Both the position numbers and the translations under genes were made by a program. From positions 33,492-97,491 of the forward strand of contig JAGLZW010000020.1 of the NCBI GenBank assembly GCA_023131225.1: 64,000 bases of DNA. Direction: 5' to 3'. The DNA is from Candidatus Bathyarchaeota archaeon. GTDB taxonomy: Archaea > Thermoproteota > Bathyarchaeia > Bathyarchaeales > SOJC01. Below the pieces are notes generated by a model. It ran no database searches. It was not told the origin of the DNA and saw only the letters and a program-made list of their open reading frames with translations. This document shows positions 24,773 to 33,795 of this stretch, piece after piece; position 1 is the first letter of the stretch, and every line of letters starts with the position of its first letter.

Positions 24773-26011
24773 GTGCAAGTGATGCCCTTCCAATTTGGAA
24801 AAAACCACAGTTTCACAAGACATCATATCATAGCTCTGCTTCTTTTGTTTAACTCATTTTCTTGGTATTTTCTAGGATTATTAATGGTCGACAAACTCGC
24901 TAGCGTTGTCGCTGAGAACAGCCTTACAAATCTTTACTTGAGGTCAGCTTTTCCTCTTTCCATAATTGTGTCCGCTTTGATCGGGTCAATTTTTTGGTTA
25001 AGAGCTCGAAAAACCAGTTTCTTTTACATTTGGTTGTTTTTTGGAACCATTGCCTCGCTATTTCCAGCAGTTCCAATTGGCAACTCATTTGCCGGCGCAA
25101 TTATCGTCATTGTTGTATTGGGCATCTCATTGGGATTTGGCATGCCCTCACTCTTACGTTCTTTTACAGAATCTGTACCTATTGAAAACCGAGGAACGAT
25201 TGGTGGAATCACGTTTTTTATGGTTACAGCTAGCGCGCCTTTTGTTATAGTAACTATGTCGATGTTGGATCTAGTACAAAGCGCGATGTTCTTCGCAATT
25301 TGGAGGAGTTGGAGCATACCCATACTACTCGCATTCCCAAAAAAAAGTAAATCCCAGCTTCATTATGAAAGGAAAACATCTTTTCGTAGCATATTTAATA
25401 ATAAGGCCTTTGTCTTGTATTTTCTGGCGTGGCTTATGTTCTCTATGGTAGACGGCTTTGAGGCTCGTATCACATTCCTGCACAAAGAGGGACTTGGTTT
25501 TGCTATGAATGTTGTCGAGCCTATCTTTGCAGGATTTTCGGCGCTAATTGGAGGAGTAGTAGCTGATCGTATGGGACGAAAAAGAGTAATAGTCTTTGGT
25601 TTTGTATCATTGGGTATTGCCTATGCGATCCTAGGAATAGCTTCACAGCTATGGATCTCATGGTTTTTGTATTTTGCTATAGATGGTATTGCAATTGGAT
25701 TATTGTGGATGATGTTTACGATAGTAATCTGGGGAGAACTGTCAAGGTTTAATACTGAAAAATATTATGCTGTTGGAGAGGCTCCATTCTTTTTAACTAT
25801 GATAGCTTCTCTGCTGTTTGCCCCTTATGTTGCGTTGATTCCTGAAACCAGCGCGTTCTCTTTGGCAGCGTTCTTTCTCTTCATAGCAGTAATACCCTTA
25901 TTATATGTACGAGAAACTTTGCCTGAAAAGAAAATTCAACAACGCCAACTCGAGATATATACTGAAGAAGCTCTCAAACTGAGACAAAAAGTTGAACAGA
26001 AATCAAAGTAA
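24773..26011 (+). CDS. MFS transporter
   Basis: The 412 residues have about 12 hydrophobic helices. The MFS loop motif is present as GGVVADRMGRKRVIVFG between helices 8 and 9 (the repeat of the 2-3 loop). A charged C-terminal tail of about 35 residues follows. GTG 24773 or ATG 24782 could be the start; no clear ribosome site separates them. Substrate cannot be predicted. Confidence 0.8.
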   Translation: MQVMPFQFGKNHSFTRHHIIALLLLFNSFSWYFLGLLMVDKLASVVAENSLTNLYLRSAFPLSIIVSALIGSIFWLRARKTSFFYIWLFFGTIASLFPAVPIGNSFAGAIIVIVVLGISLGFGMPSLLRSFTESVPIENRGTIGGITFFMVTASAPFVIVTMSMLDLVQSAMFFAIWRSWSIPILLAFPKKSKSQLHYERKTSFRSIFNNKAFVLYFLAWLMFSMVDGFEARITFLHKEGLGFAMNVVEPIFAGFSALIGGVVADRMGRKRVIVFGFVSLGIAYAILGIASQLWISWFLYFAIDGIAIGLLWMMFTIVIWGELSRFNTEKYYAVGEAPFFLTMIASLLFAPYVALIPETSAFSLAAFFLFIAVIPLLYVRETLPEKKIQQRQLEIYTEEALKLRQKVEQKSK

Positions 26012-26165
26012 CACTACCTCCAATCCTAATCAATACCCCAAGTTTTTCTATACCGAAAACTTGACCTCTTACATCTATTAGCTGCCTACTCGTCGATCCA
26101 GCCTTAAGTACGCTAAAGATATATTATCCAATACGCTTACTACCATCCTCTTTGGAAGGAAAAGC

Positions 26166-27077
26166 ATGACACTCATCGATGACATTCTTAAAATCAAACG
26201 CGAAAAGGAAGCAATAATTCTAGCTCACAATTATCAACGCCCAGAAATCCAAGACATTGCAGACTATGTAGGCGATAGCATAGAGCTTAGTCGCCGGGCA
26301 AAAGAAGAACAAGATGCAAAAATAATAGTGTTCGCTGCCGTGAATTTTATGGCTGAATCAGCTGCCATTCTCAACCCAGAAAAAAAAGTGCTATTACCAT
26401 GCACTGGTTCAAGATGCCCCATGGCTTACATGCTTCCGGCCGAACAGGTGCAAGCATGGAAACAAAAATATCCAGATACGCCGGTCGTGCTTTACGTCAA
26501 TACCTTAGCGGAAGCCAAAGCAGAATGCGACATCTGCTGCACCTCTGCAAACGCAGTGAAAATTGTTGAAGCTCTTGATGCAGAGACCGTGCTTTTCGGT
26601 CCTGACTATAACCTAGCAGAATATGTCCAAGAGAAAACCGGAAAAAAAGTCATTCCCATTCCTCCTCAAGGCTTCTGCCCTACACACATACTGTTCATGA
26701 AAGAAGACATCATGGCGCAAAAGCAAACCCACTCAGACGCTGTTGTGGCAGTGCATCCAGAATGCTCTGAGGAGGTCAGAGGAATTGCAGACTTCATCGG
26801 AAGCACCTCACAAATCTGCAGATACGCAAAAACTTCAACTGCAAAGAAGTTTATCATCGGCACCGAAGTTGGGATTCTTCACAAACTGAGAAAGGAAAAC
26901 CCGCATAAACAATTCGTTCCCGCCTATGAAGATGCCACATGCAACGCTATGAAACTCACCACCTTAGAAAGGCTTTATCGCTCGCTCAAAGAGGAACAGA
27001 ACCTCATTACTGTTTCAAGTAGCATTGCAGAGAGAGCAAAAAGAGCTTTGGAGAAAATGTTTGCATTAACTAAATAA
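26166..27077 (+). CDS. nadA: quinolinate synthase NadA
   Basis: The 303 residues contain all three 4Fe-4S cysteine sites of NadA: LPCTGSRCPMA, ECDICCTSANAVK and VHPECSEEVRG. AHNYQRPEIQDIADYVGDS is the N-terminal iminoaspartate/DHAP-binding motif and GTEVGILHKL the C-terminal motif. The enzyme condenses iminoaspartate with dihydroxyacetone phosphate for NAD synthesis. No nadB or nadC lies beside it. GGAAGGAAAAGC precedes the ATG. Confidence 0.95.
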   Translation: MTLIDDILKIKREKEAIILAHNYQRPEIQDIADYVGDSIELSRRAKEEQDAKIIVFAAVNFMAESAAILNPEKKVLLPCTGSRCPMAYMLPAEQVQAWKQKYPDTPVVLYVNTLAEAKAECDICCTSANAVKIVEALDAETVLFGPDYNLAEYVQEKTGKKVIPIPPQGFCPTHILFMKEDIMAQKQTHSDAVVAVHPECSEEVRGIADFIGSTSQICRYAKTSTAKKFIIGTEVGILHKLRKENPHKQFVPAYEDATCNAMKLTTLERLYRSLKEEQNLITVSSSIAERAKRALEKMFALTK

Positions 27078-27263
27078 CTTGAAACATATGGGCTAAATAA
27101 TGCTGCAGTGTCCATTTTCAGCATTTTTGGCTACAGACAATTTTCTATTTATGATTGGCTAGGCCACAAAATCTGGTTAATGAAGAAGAGATGTATCAGA
27201 ACTGTGAAAGTTTAAATAAGAGTGTTACGTTTCTTTGAAAAAGTATTACTTGAGAGTGATTTC

Positions 27264-27848
27264 ATGGCTTACTTCGGAACCCGCGAGTTAGCAGGGATAG
27301 CAATGTTTGCAGCATTATGGGGGGTCCTAAACGTAACTGTATCGCCCGCCTTCTTCCAAGTATTTCACTTGCCCTTCTGTTGCGACCTAATAGGTTTTTC
27401 GACCTTGATACTGGCGATATGGTGGACAAGAAAAGTCGGAACAGCCACATTTGTAGGCTTAATCGCACTGATAATCAACATGACTGTCAGACCAACAGCT
27501 CTCCACTTCTTCGGCTTCTTTGCCGCCGCTATTGTATTTGACGTTCTCGCATTCTTCATTGGATACAAACGATTATTTGAAAAGAGACTCTTAGGTTCAA
27601 TCAGCCTATTTGCAATCTCTGTTTTCTCGGCAGCTGTGGCAGGCTTAATCATAGGGTCATTATTCATGACGCCAACAGCCATAACAAAATGGGGAGGAGT
27701 ATTAGGGTGGGCAGGGTTACACGCTGTAGGCGGTGTTATAGGCGGCGCAATAGGCGTAACCTTAATGAATGCTCTAATTGCTAGAGGCATAACTGCAAAA
27801 GTTGAAATATTGAAAGGCACCGAAGGCTTGAAGGAAGGGTCAGGGTGA
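27264..27848 (+). CDS. ECF-transporter-S-component-like membrane protein
   Basis: About 194 residues with five to six membrane helices. FGTRELAGIAMFAALWGVLN is like the N-terminus of ECF substrate-capture (S) proteins, in which alanine residues on helix 1 contact the T component. I prefer ATG 27264 over an upstream GTG (27222), because the protein then begins right before this motif. The stop overlaps the GTG of the FmdE-like gene. No ECF ATPase or T component is nearby. Substrate is unknown; a cofactor or metal is likely. Confidence 0.6.
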   Translation: MAYFGTRELAGIAMFAALWGVLNVTVSPAFFQVFHLPFCCDLIGFSTLILAIWWTRKVGTATFVGLIALIINMTVRPTALHFFGFFAAAIVFDVLAFFIGYKRLFEKRLLGSISLFAISVFSAAVAGLIIGSLFMTPTAITKWGGVLGWAGLHAVGGVIGGAIGVTLMNALIARGITAKVEILKGTEGLKEGSG

Positions 27849-28294
27849 CTCTTGAGCGCAATATATCCTTGGAGTTCACATCTATTTTGGAGAGGGCTGC
27901 AGAGTTTCATGGGCATCTAGGGCCATTTCTGGCTATCGGCGTTAAAATGGGACTAACCGGACTAAACCAGTTGGAAATAATAAAAAATAAATCGCTAACA
28001 ATTGCAGCGTCATTACCGCTTCGCGTTCCTTTTTCATGCATTATAGACGGTCTTCAAATCACAACAAGCTGTACTATTGGCAATCGAAAACTCACCCTAA
28101 AAGACTCAGAGAAAATTCAAGCAAAGTTCACAAGAAAGGACAATGGACGAAAAATAGTTGTCGCTTTGAATCAGTCAACGTTTGAAAAGCTAAAATCTCA
28201 GCTTTTGCAAGAAACATTGCCAGACGAAAAGGTTCGCGAGCTAGCTTGGAAAGTTGCTACTGTACCCGAAACCGAACTCTTCGTCATAACCTAG
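27845..28294 (+). CDS. FmdE-like protein
   Basis: The 149 residues belong to the FmdE family (named after a protein encoded with molybdenum formylmethanofuran dehydrogenase). Seen: RAAEFHGHLGPFLAIGVKMG, CIIDGLQITTSCTIGNRK with two conserved cysteines, and a C-terminal alpha/beta part. There is no zinc-finger tail. GTG overlaps the stop of the ECF-like gene by 4 nt, so the two are co-translated. The role is probably metal- or cofactor-linked, but not established. Confidence 0.8.
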   Translation: MTLERNISLEFTSILERAAEFHGHLGPFLAIGVKMGLTGLNQLEIIKNKSLTIAASLPLRVPFSCIIDGLQITTSCTIGNRKLTLKDSEKIQAKFTRKDNGRKIVVALNQSTFEKLKSQLLQETLPDEKVRELAWKVATVPETELFVIT

Positions 28295-28337
28295 AAAACA
28301 TTTAAGAAAATAGTCTGCTTCTCCTTAAACGGTTATT

Positions 28338-28754
28338 ATGGACGACTTGGAAATCGCTAAGCAAAGGCTAAAAGACAAAAATCTAAACTTGGTATTTGTG
28401 AAAAACTTCAGACCAATCTTCGAGACGAAAACAGATGGACTCCACGGTTTTTTAGAGGCGATAAAGGAATTGGATGGCAATCTCTTAGGTGCCTCAGTTG
28501 CAGACAAAATTATCGGCAAAGCCGCAGCACTACTCTGCGCTTATTCAGATGTCGCAGCAGCTTTTACAGTTACACTGAGTAAAGGCGGTCTAGAAATTTT
28601 AAAAACATATAATATCCGTCACGAATTTGAAAACCTCGTTCCAACAATTCTTAACGTGAAAAAAACCGACAAGTGCCCTCTTGAAAAGCTTGTGGCAAAC
28701 ATTACTAATTCTGAAGAAGCCTATGAAAAAATAAGCCGATTTTGCTGCTTGTAA
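28338..28754 (+). CDS. DUF1893 protein
   Basis: The 138 residues match the DUF1893 family, cytidine-deaminase-fold proteins of unknown activity: LKDKNLNLVFVKNFRPIF, DKIIGKAAALLCAYSDVAAA and KTDKCPLEKLV with the conserved cysteine. It has no membrane segment. It follows the FmdE-like gene by 43 nt and may share its transcript. Confidence 0.8.
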   Translation: MDDLEIAKQRLKDKNLNLVFVKNFRPIFETKTDGLHGFLEAIKELDGNLLGASVADKIIGKAAALLCAYSDVAAAFTVTLSKGGLEILKTYNIRHEFENLVPTILNVKKTDKCPLEKLVANITNSEEAYEKISRFCCL

Positions 28755-28910
28755 CCATAAATGCACACATCACAATAAAATCTCAGCCAATAACTAGTGA
28801 GTGTGCAGCAAACACGTTTTCCATGAGCTACTCATATTTTGGGGTCTATTAACCGCCATTTTGAAGCTCATAGCAAAGAGCCTAATCTAGAGTAACACAC
28901 ACTGCGAAAA

Positions 28911-30812
28911 TTATTCTGGGAAATCTTTGAGCCTTTTCTTCACAATCTCGCTAACAAGTCCACCTTTGACTCTGCCCCGCACCCTTTTCATCACCAAACC
29001 CATGAGTAACCCAAAAGCTTTCTCTCCACGCTCTACTAAAAGACCCCGATTCTCCTCAATTAGGCTATCAACAATTCTTTCAAGTTCACTCTGCGAAAGT
29101 ATATCCAAACCTAGAGCGTCAACAGCCTCAACAACCTTTGCCCCTTCATGCTCCGACAGCCAAACAATTATATCTGAAGTAGCTTCCTTTGCAACTTCGC
29201 CTAAACCCATTAGATAAAACAACTCGATAAGTTGCTCGTCAGACACATTCCCAACTTCCACACCGTCACGCTTCAAAGCTTTCAATGTCTCAGTCAAAAC
29301 AACAGCAACTAATTTAGGTGAAGCGTTTGTGGTTTTCACAATCGTGTCAAAAAGTCTCTGTTTCCTTGATCTCTCTAATTGATCAATTAGTTTGTCACTT
29401 AATTTTAGAATTTCCTTCAGCTCGATTCTATATGCTTTAGGTAATTTCGGAAGATGAGAGAATAATCGAACTATGTAACTTTTGGCTATTTGGATGGGGG
29501 GTACATCGGTTTCTGGGTACATGCGAGCGGCGCCAGGCCTAGGTCGCATATAGCGAGTTGATCCATCTGGTTTTGCAGCACGGGTTTCCTGCGGTACTTC
29601 CTTCAAGGTTTCCTTTGCCCGCTCGTTTACTGCCCTCAAAGCATCAGACGCGTTTTCTAAAAAATCCGCAACAAAAACTACAGCATCGCCTGACTTTACA
29701 TTCATGACGCGTTTTAACTTGTCAAGTTCTTCTGCCGTGATTCCATAAGCAGGCAACTCGTCTGTGTGGAAGATGCCGCCTACGCGCCCCCAAAAACGAG
29801 CCCTATATGCCATCTCTGTTCCTAACCTAACGCCGGGTATCAATTCTTTCTTCAAGAGGCCTTCAAATTTTGGCAATTTAACAGCTAGAACTCTCTTGTT
29901 TCTCTCTGCAGCAACACAAATGACTTTGCATTTAGTGGTCGCGAAAACATATGTTACATCTACAAACTCGTCCTTGATGTCTTCTTCTCCAACTCCACGC
30001 TTCGCCAATTCATCTCTTATTTTTAGAAGATTAAGCTGCCGCTGAACCTCGTTCTCAACAACCAAAGAAACAAGCTCAAGCTCCTGCACTCCTTTAACCT
30101 CCACAAGGGCACCGTCGCGAATAGAAATGTTCAGGTCTTGGCGTATAGTGCCCAAGCCCCTTTTCACCCTCCCCGATGCCCGCAGAATCCGTCCAATAGC
30201 CAGCGCAACCTCTTCCGCTTCTTGAGGCGTATAAATAACCGGAGCGGTTGCAACCTCGACAAGAGGAATGCAAAGACGGTCAATGCGATATCGAAGGATA
30301 TTATTATCTTCGCCCATCTTTCGAGCTGCATCTTCTTCAAGGCCCACGTGCTGAATTGGAATAGTCTTCTTGGTTTCAACCTTACCGTTAAAGGCTACTA
30401 CACAGGTCCGCTGGAAACCAGTGGTGTTTGAGCCGTCTATGACGGTTTTCCGCATGATATGAATTTCATCAATAGGCTTCGCCTTCAGCATAAGTGAAAT
30501 GATGAGTGCTGTTTCTAGAGCTTCACGATTCAAGTCGTGAGGTGGTTCTTCATCCATCTCCACAAGGCATGTCGTGTCCTTGTTAGCCTCATATAGAATT
30601 CTAACACCTTTCTGAAACTCGAAAAAAGCAGCTGGGTCGATTTGGCCGAGCTCGCTTTGTGTTGGACGCAGTCTTCGCAGAAAAGTGATTTCAGGTTCTT
30701 CTTTGAAAAGCTCAGTTTTGCAGCTGCAAAAAAGTTTCTTTTTGGAGTTTAACTGTTGGTGTATTTCCAAGCCTACTTTCAAGCCTACCTTCTTGTAATC
30801 AATAGTCGTCAC
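28911..30812 (-). CDS. gatE: Glu-tRNA(Gln) amidotransferase subunit GatE
   Basis: GatE activates the gamma-carboxylate of Glu-tRNA(Gln) and recognises the tRNA. Conserved GLKVGLEIHQQLNSKKKLFC opens the catalytic domain. The CxC...C type zinc cluster begins at FCSCKTEL, DMDEEPPHDLN-type sequence follows, and the AspRS-like GAD insertion and YqeY-like tail make up the last half. The frame is open upstream, but I place the start at GTG 30812. AAGGTG precedes it and the product then begins VTTIDYKKVGLKVG as in relatives (633 residues). It overlaps gatD by 14 nt. Confidence 0.93.
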   Translation of the reverse strand: MTTIDYKKVGLKVGLEIHQQLNSKKKLFCSCKTELFKEEPEITFLRRLRPTQSELGQIDPAAFFEFQKGVRILYEANKDTTCLVEMDEEPPHDLNREALETALIISLMLKAKPIDEIHIMRKTVIDGSNTTGFQRTCVVAFNGKVETKKTIPIQHVGLEEDAARKMGEDNNILRYRIDRLCIPLVEVATAPVIYTPQEAEEVALAIGRILRASGRVKRGLGTIRQDLNISIRDGALVEVKGVQELELVSLVVENEVQRQLNLLKIRDELAKRGVGEEDIKDEFVDVTYVFATTKCKVICVAAERNKRVLAVKLPKFEGLLKKELIPGVRLGTEMAYRARFWGRVGGIFHTDELPAYGITAEELDKLKRVMNVKSGDAVVFVADFLENASDALRAVNERAKETLKEVPQETRAAKPDGSTRYMRPRPGAARMYPETDVPPIQIAKSYIVRLFSHLPKLPKAYRIELKEILKLSDKLIDQLERSRKQRLFDTIVKTTNASPKLVAVVLTETLKALKRDGVEVGNVSDEQLIELFYLMGLGEVAKEATSDIIVWLSEHEGAKVVEAVDALGLDILSQSELERIVDSLIEENRGLLVERGEKAFGLLMGLVMKRVRGRVKGGLVSEIVKKRLKDFPE

Positions 30813-32142
30813 ATTTTTCACCTTCTTCAAGCATTGTTCGGCTGGAAAATTCATTAGCGACGTTTTCTGTAAGGAGTTTCTTTGCTTCTTTAACATCCTG
30901 TGTTTGTCCCAGCACCCACATTATTTTTACAAGCGCTGTTTCAGGCAACATGTCGTCGAGGGGGATTACACCAATTCTTAAAAGATCTCTTCCTGTGTCG
31001 TAGACGTTCATGTTTACCCGTCCCCAGACGCATTGAGAGGTCATGCCGACGATTATATTTTCTGCGATCGCCTTTTTTATTGCAGAGAAGCAATAGTTAC
31101 CTACGTGCCCCAAACCAGTTCCTTCCAAAACGATACCCTTGAAGCCTTTGTCAACATGCCACTTGACAACACTTGCGTCTATACTAGGATAGAATTTTAT
31201 GAGGGCAACTTTTTCTTCGAACACCGACTTCAAAGTCAACTTTTGTTTAGAATTCCGTTCATGATAACTTTTCGTTAACATTCTGATTTTGCCACTTTCA
31301 AACCTAGCTATCGGCAATGTGTTTATTGACTTGAAAGCATCGCGGCGGCTGGTGTGGCATTTTCTCACCTTAGTCCCGCGGTGAAAAACAATTGACTTGT
31401 CAGAAACCGTTTCGTGCATAGCAACAACAACTTCCGCAAAAGGTGCGTCTGCTGCAGCTTTTACAGCTCCAATTAGGTTTGTTGCAGCGTCAGAGCTTGG
31501 CCTGTCTGCGGAGCGCTGAGAACCTACTAGAACCACAGGCACGGGTAAGTCTCGTAACGCAAAGCTCAGCGCGGCTGCGGTATAACCCATGGTGTCAGTT
31601 CCGTGTGCCACAACGACCCCGGCAGCACCGTTTTCAATGTGGTTGGCAACGTGTTTTGCGGTTTGTGACCAATGTTTTGAGTTGATGTTTTCGCTGAATA
31701 TACTGAAAAGAATCTCTGCGTTTATTGTGGCTATGTCGGAAAGTTCTGGGACAACAGTGTATAGGTCGTTTGCGGTGAGTGCGGGTCTTACTCCACCTGT
31801 TCTATAGTCCACTCTGCTTGCGATTGTGCCTCCCGTGCTGAGAATGGCTACTATGGGTAAGCCTGGTTTCTGTTTAGGTGAAGGTGGGCTTGAAAAAGTA
31901 GGTTTTGCTCCCGCTCCGATTTTTTCGATCTTTGTTTCTCGAGTTACTAGGATTCCAATGTTGTAGCCGTTTTTCAGCTTGACTACTATGTGTTTATCGT
32001 CACCAAATTCTGACCGTGGAATAAGTACGCCTTCGAATATTTCTTCATCCTTCAAAACACGAATAAGGTCTCCAATCTCAGCTCTAACTTCTTTCAACAT
32101 TTTCAGCGCTTTGCCTTTATAACCTGGAAATTTTTCGCTCAA
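30799..32142 (-). CDS. gatD: Glu-tRNA(Gln) amidotransferase subunit GatD
   Basis: The 447 residues combine an N-terminal SH3-like domain (1-80) with an L-asparaginase-type amidase. Catalytic threonines are in ILSTGGTIASRVDY and VVAHGTDTMGYTAAALSF. It releases ammonia from amide donors for GatE. GatDE is the archaea-specific route to Gln-tRNA(Gln). It sits between elp3 (5-nt gap) and gatE in one operon. Confidence 0.95.
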   Translation of the reverse strand: MSEKFPGYKGKALKMLKEVRAEIGDLIRVLKDEEIFEGVLIPRSEFGDDKHIVVKLKNGYNIGILVTRETKIEKIGAGAKPTFSSPPSPKQKPGLPIVAILSTGGTIASRVDYRTGGVRPALTANDLYTVVPELSDIATINAEILFSIFSENINSKHWSQTAKHVANHIENGAAGVVVAHGTDTMGYTAAALSFALRDLPVPVVLVGSQRSADRPSSDAATNLIGAVKAAADAPFAEVVVAMHETVSDKSIVFHRGTKVRKCHTSRRDAFKSINTLPIARFESGKIRMLTKSYHERNSKQKLTLKSVFEEKVALIKFYPSIDASVVKWHVDKGFKGIVLEGTGLGHVGNYCFSAIKKAIAENIIVGMTSQCVWGRVNMNVYDTGRDLLRIGVIPLDDMLPETALVKIMWVLGQTQDVKEAKKLLTENVANEFSSRTMLEEGEKCDDY

Positions 32143-32147
32143 CTTTC

Positions 32148-33740
32148 CTACTTCTCCAATATTTTAGACATGTAGGGACCGTCGTATTTGTAGCCGAAAC
32201 GCATATAGTATCTCTTTGTTCCTAAAGCGCTTATAACTACAACTTTTTGTTTATCATACTCTTCCTCTGAAAGTTTTTCCGCCTCGGATAGCAGAATAGC
32301 TCCATAGCCTTTATGTTGCCACGCTTTAGCTATGTGCTTCCCAACTGGAACAAGAGAGCCATATACATGGAGTTCACGCACAATCGAAGATTGCTCTGCC
32401 ACTATTTCCGGGCGATGGGCATCTTCTGAAGGTATACGTAATCGTAGATATCCCACTAGAACGTCATTACCAGGGTCTTCGGCAGAAATGAACAGGTCAA
32501 CTCCCCCTGAAGCTTTCTCTCTCATCGAGAAGATTTGGATGTTTTCTGGATCGGGTTCAACTTTGTCTTTAAGCCACCGATGCCCAACCTCACGACACCT
32601 TATGCAACGACACCGCAATCCCTCTTGCTCTAGCTTTTCTAAAACAAGCTGTCTGAGATTGCTCTTTTTAACTCCCGCTTCCACCAAATAAGCTGGAATA
32701 TCCCGCTGGATCCGCATAATACGAACCCAGCGAGGCACAAACTTCTTCATCTTAGCTATGAGCTGAACTGCTTCTTCCGTAGAGTATGGGGTGTATTCGT
32801 CGTTCTTCCACCACTCATAAGCCTTAGTGCCTTTCAAAACAAGACATGGATAAATCTTAATCATGTCGGGCTTGAAATCCGCGTTGGTAAAAACCGTTTC
32901 AAATCCTTCTAAATCCCTTTCAAAACTGGACCCGGGCAAACCTGGCATAAGATGATAGAGCACTTTTAATCCCGAGTCTTTTAGCGTGCGTGTTGCTTCA
33001 ATTACATCTTTGACCGTGTGACCTCGTTTAACGAGGCGATAGATGTCGTCATAAATGTTCTGAACTCCAAGCTCTACACGAGTAACGCCCATGGAAAGCA
33101 TGTGGTCAACTTGCTTTCTCTTAGCCCAATCAGGCCTAGTTTCAACGGTGATGCCCACATTACGAATCCTGCTAGTCTCTGCAAGTTTTTTAGCCTCCTC
33201 AAGACTCCGCGTTTCAGTTTCTATCAGCGCATCTAAGCATCCATTAACGAACCCTTCCTGATAGTTTGTAGGCGTGCTTGGAAACGTGCCTCCCATAACT
33301 ATCAGCTCCACCTTGTCAACCACATGACCAATCGCTTCTAGCTGTATCATGCGACTCCTGACTTGCATGTATGGGTCATATTGGTTTTGTATTCCTCTCA
33401 TAGCGGCTGGCTCATGACCCGTATAGCTTTGCGGAACTCCTTGAGAAGGCCCTCCTGGACAATAGGCGCATGGAGCATCGTGAGGACAGGGCCATGGTTT
33501 CGTCATCACAGCGATTATCGTCACGCCGGAGATGGTGCGGGTGGCTTTCCTTCTCAGCACAGGCAGAAGTCTTCGCTTTTCATGTGGGTTTAGACATTGT
33601 ATTAGTTCCGAGTTAGGAATAACACAAGCCAAGCCTTGCTTGCCTGCAATTTTCACTTTGATTATGTTAACGTCGTCTTTTGTGGGTTGAGGAATCTGCA
33701 TCAAGGATTCGATGATCTCTCGGCAAGCTGCTCTATTCAT
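32148..33740 (-). CDS. elp3: archaeal Elp3-type tRNA uridine-34 modification enzyme
   Basis: The 530 residues join a radical SAM domain (cysteines in PCPHDAPCAYCPGG) and a C-terminal GNAT domain (about 395-525: KGYGAILLSEAEKL, then FGYKYDGPYMSKIL). Between them are two CxxC pairs, as in RCRCIRCREVG. Archaeal Elp3 alone installs the carboxymethyl group on wobble uridine using acetyl-CoA. It is the first gene of an elp3-gatD-gatE operon, so tRNA modification and mischarged-tRNA repair are co-transcribed. Confidence 0.94.
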   Translation of the reverse strand: MNRAACREIIESLMQIPQPTKDDVNIIKVKIAGKQGLACVIPNSELIQCLNPHEKRRLLPVLRRKATRTISGVTIIAVMTKPWPCPHDAPCAYCPGGPSQGVPQSYTGHEPAAMRGIQNQYDPYMQVRSRMIQLEAIGHVVDKVELIVMGGTFPSTPTNYQEGFVNGCLDALIETETRSLEEAKKLAETSRIRNVGITVETRPDWAKRKQVDHMLSMGVTRVELGVQNIYDDIYRLVKRGHTVKDVIEATRTLKDSGLKVLYHLMPGLPGSSFERDLEGFETVFTNADFKPDMIKIYPCLVLKGTKAYEWWKNDEYTPYSTEEAVQLIAKMKKFVPRWVRIMRIQRDIPAYLVEAGVKKSNLRQLVLEKLEQEGLRCRCIRCREVGHRWLKDKVEPDPENIQIFSMREKASGGVDLFISAEDPGNDVLVGYLRLRIPSEDAHRPEIVAEQSSIVRELHVYGSLVPVGKHIAKAWQHKGYGAILLSEAEKLSEEEYDKQKVVVISALGTKRYYMRFGYKYDGPYMSKILEK

Positions 33741-33795
33741 GATAATCTCATCTGATTATGCGGTTGTCCTTTAAAATAAAGATGTAGCTACCGAG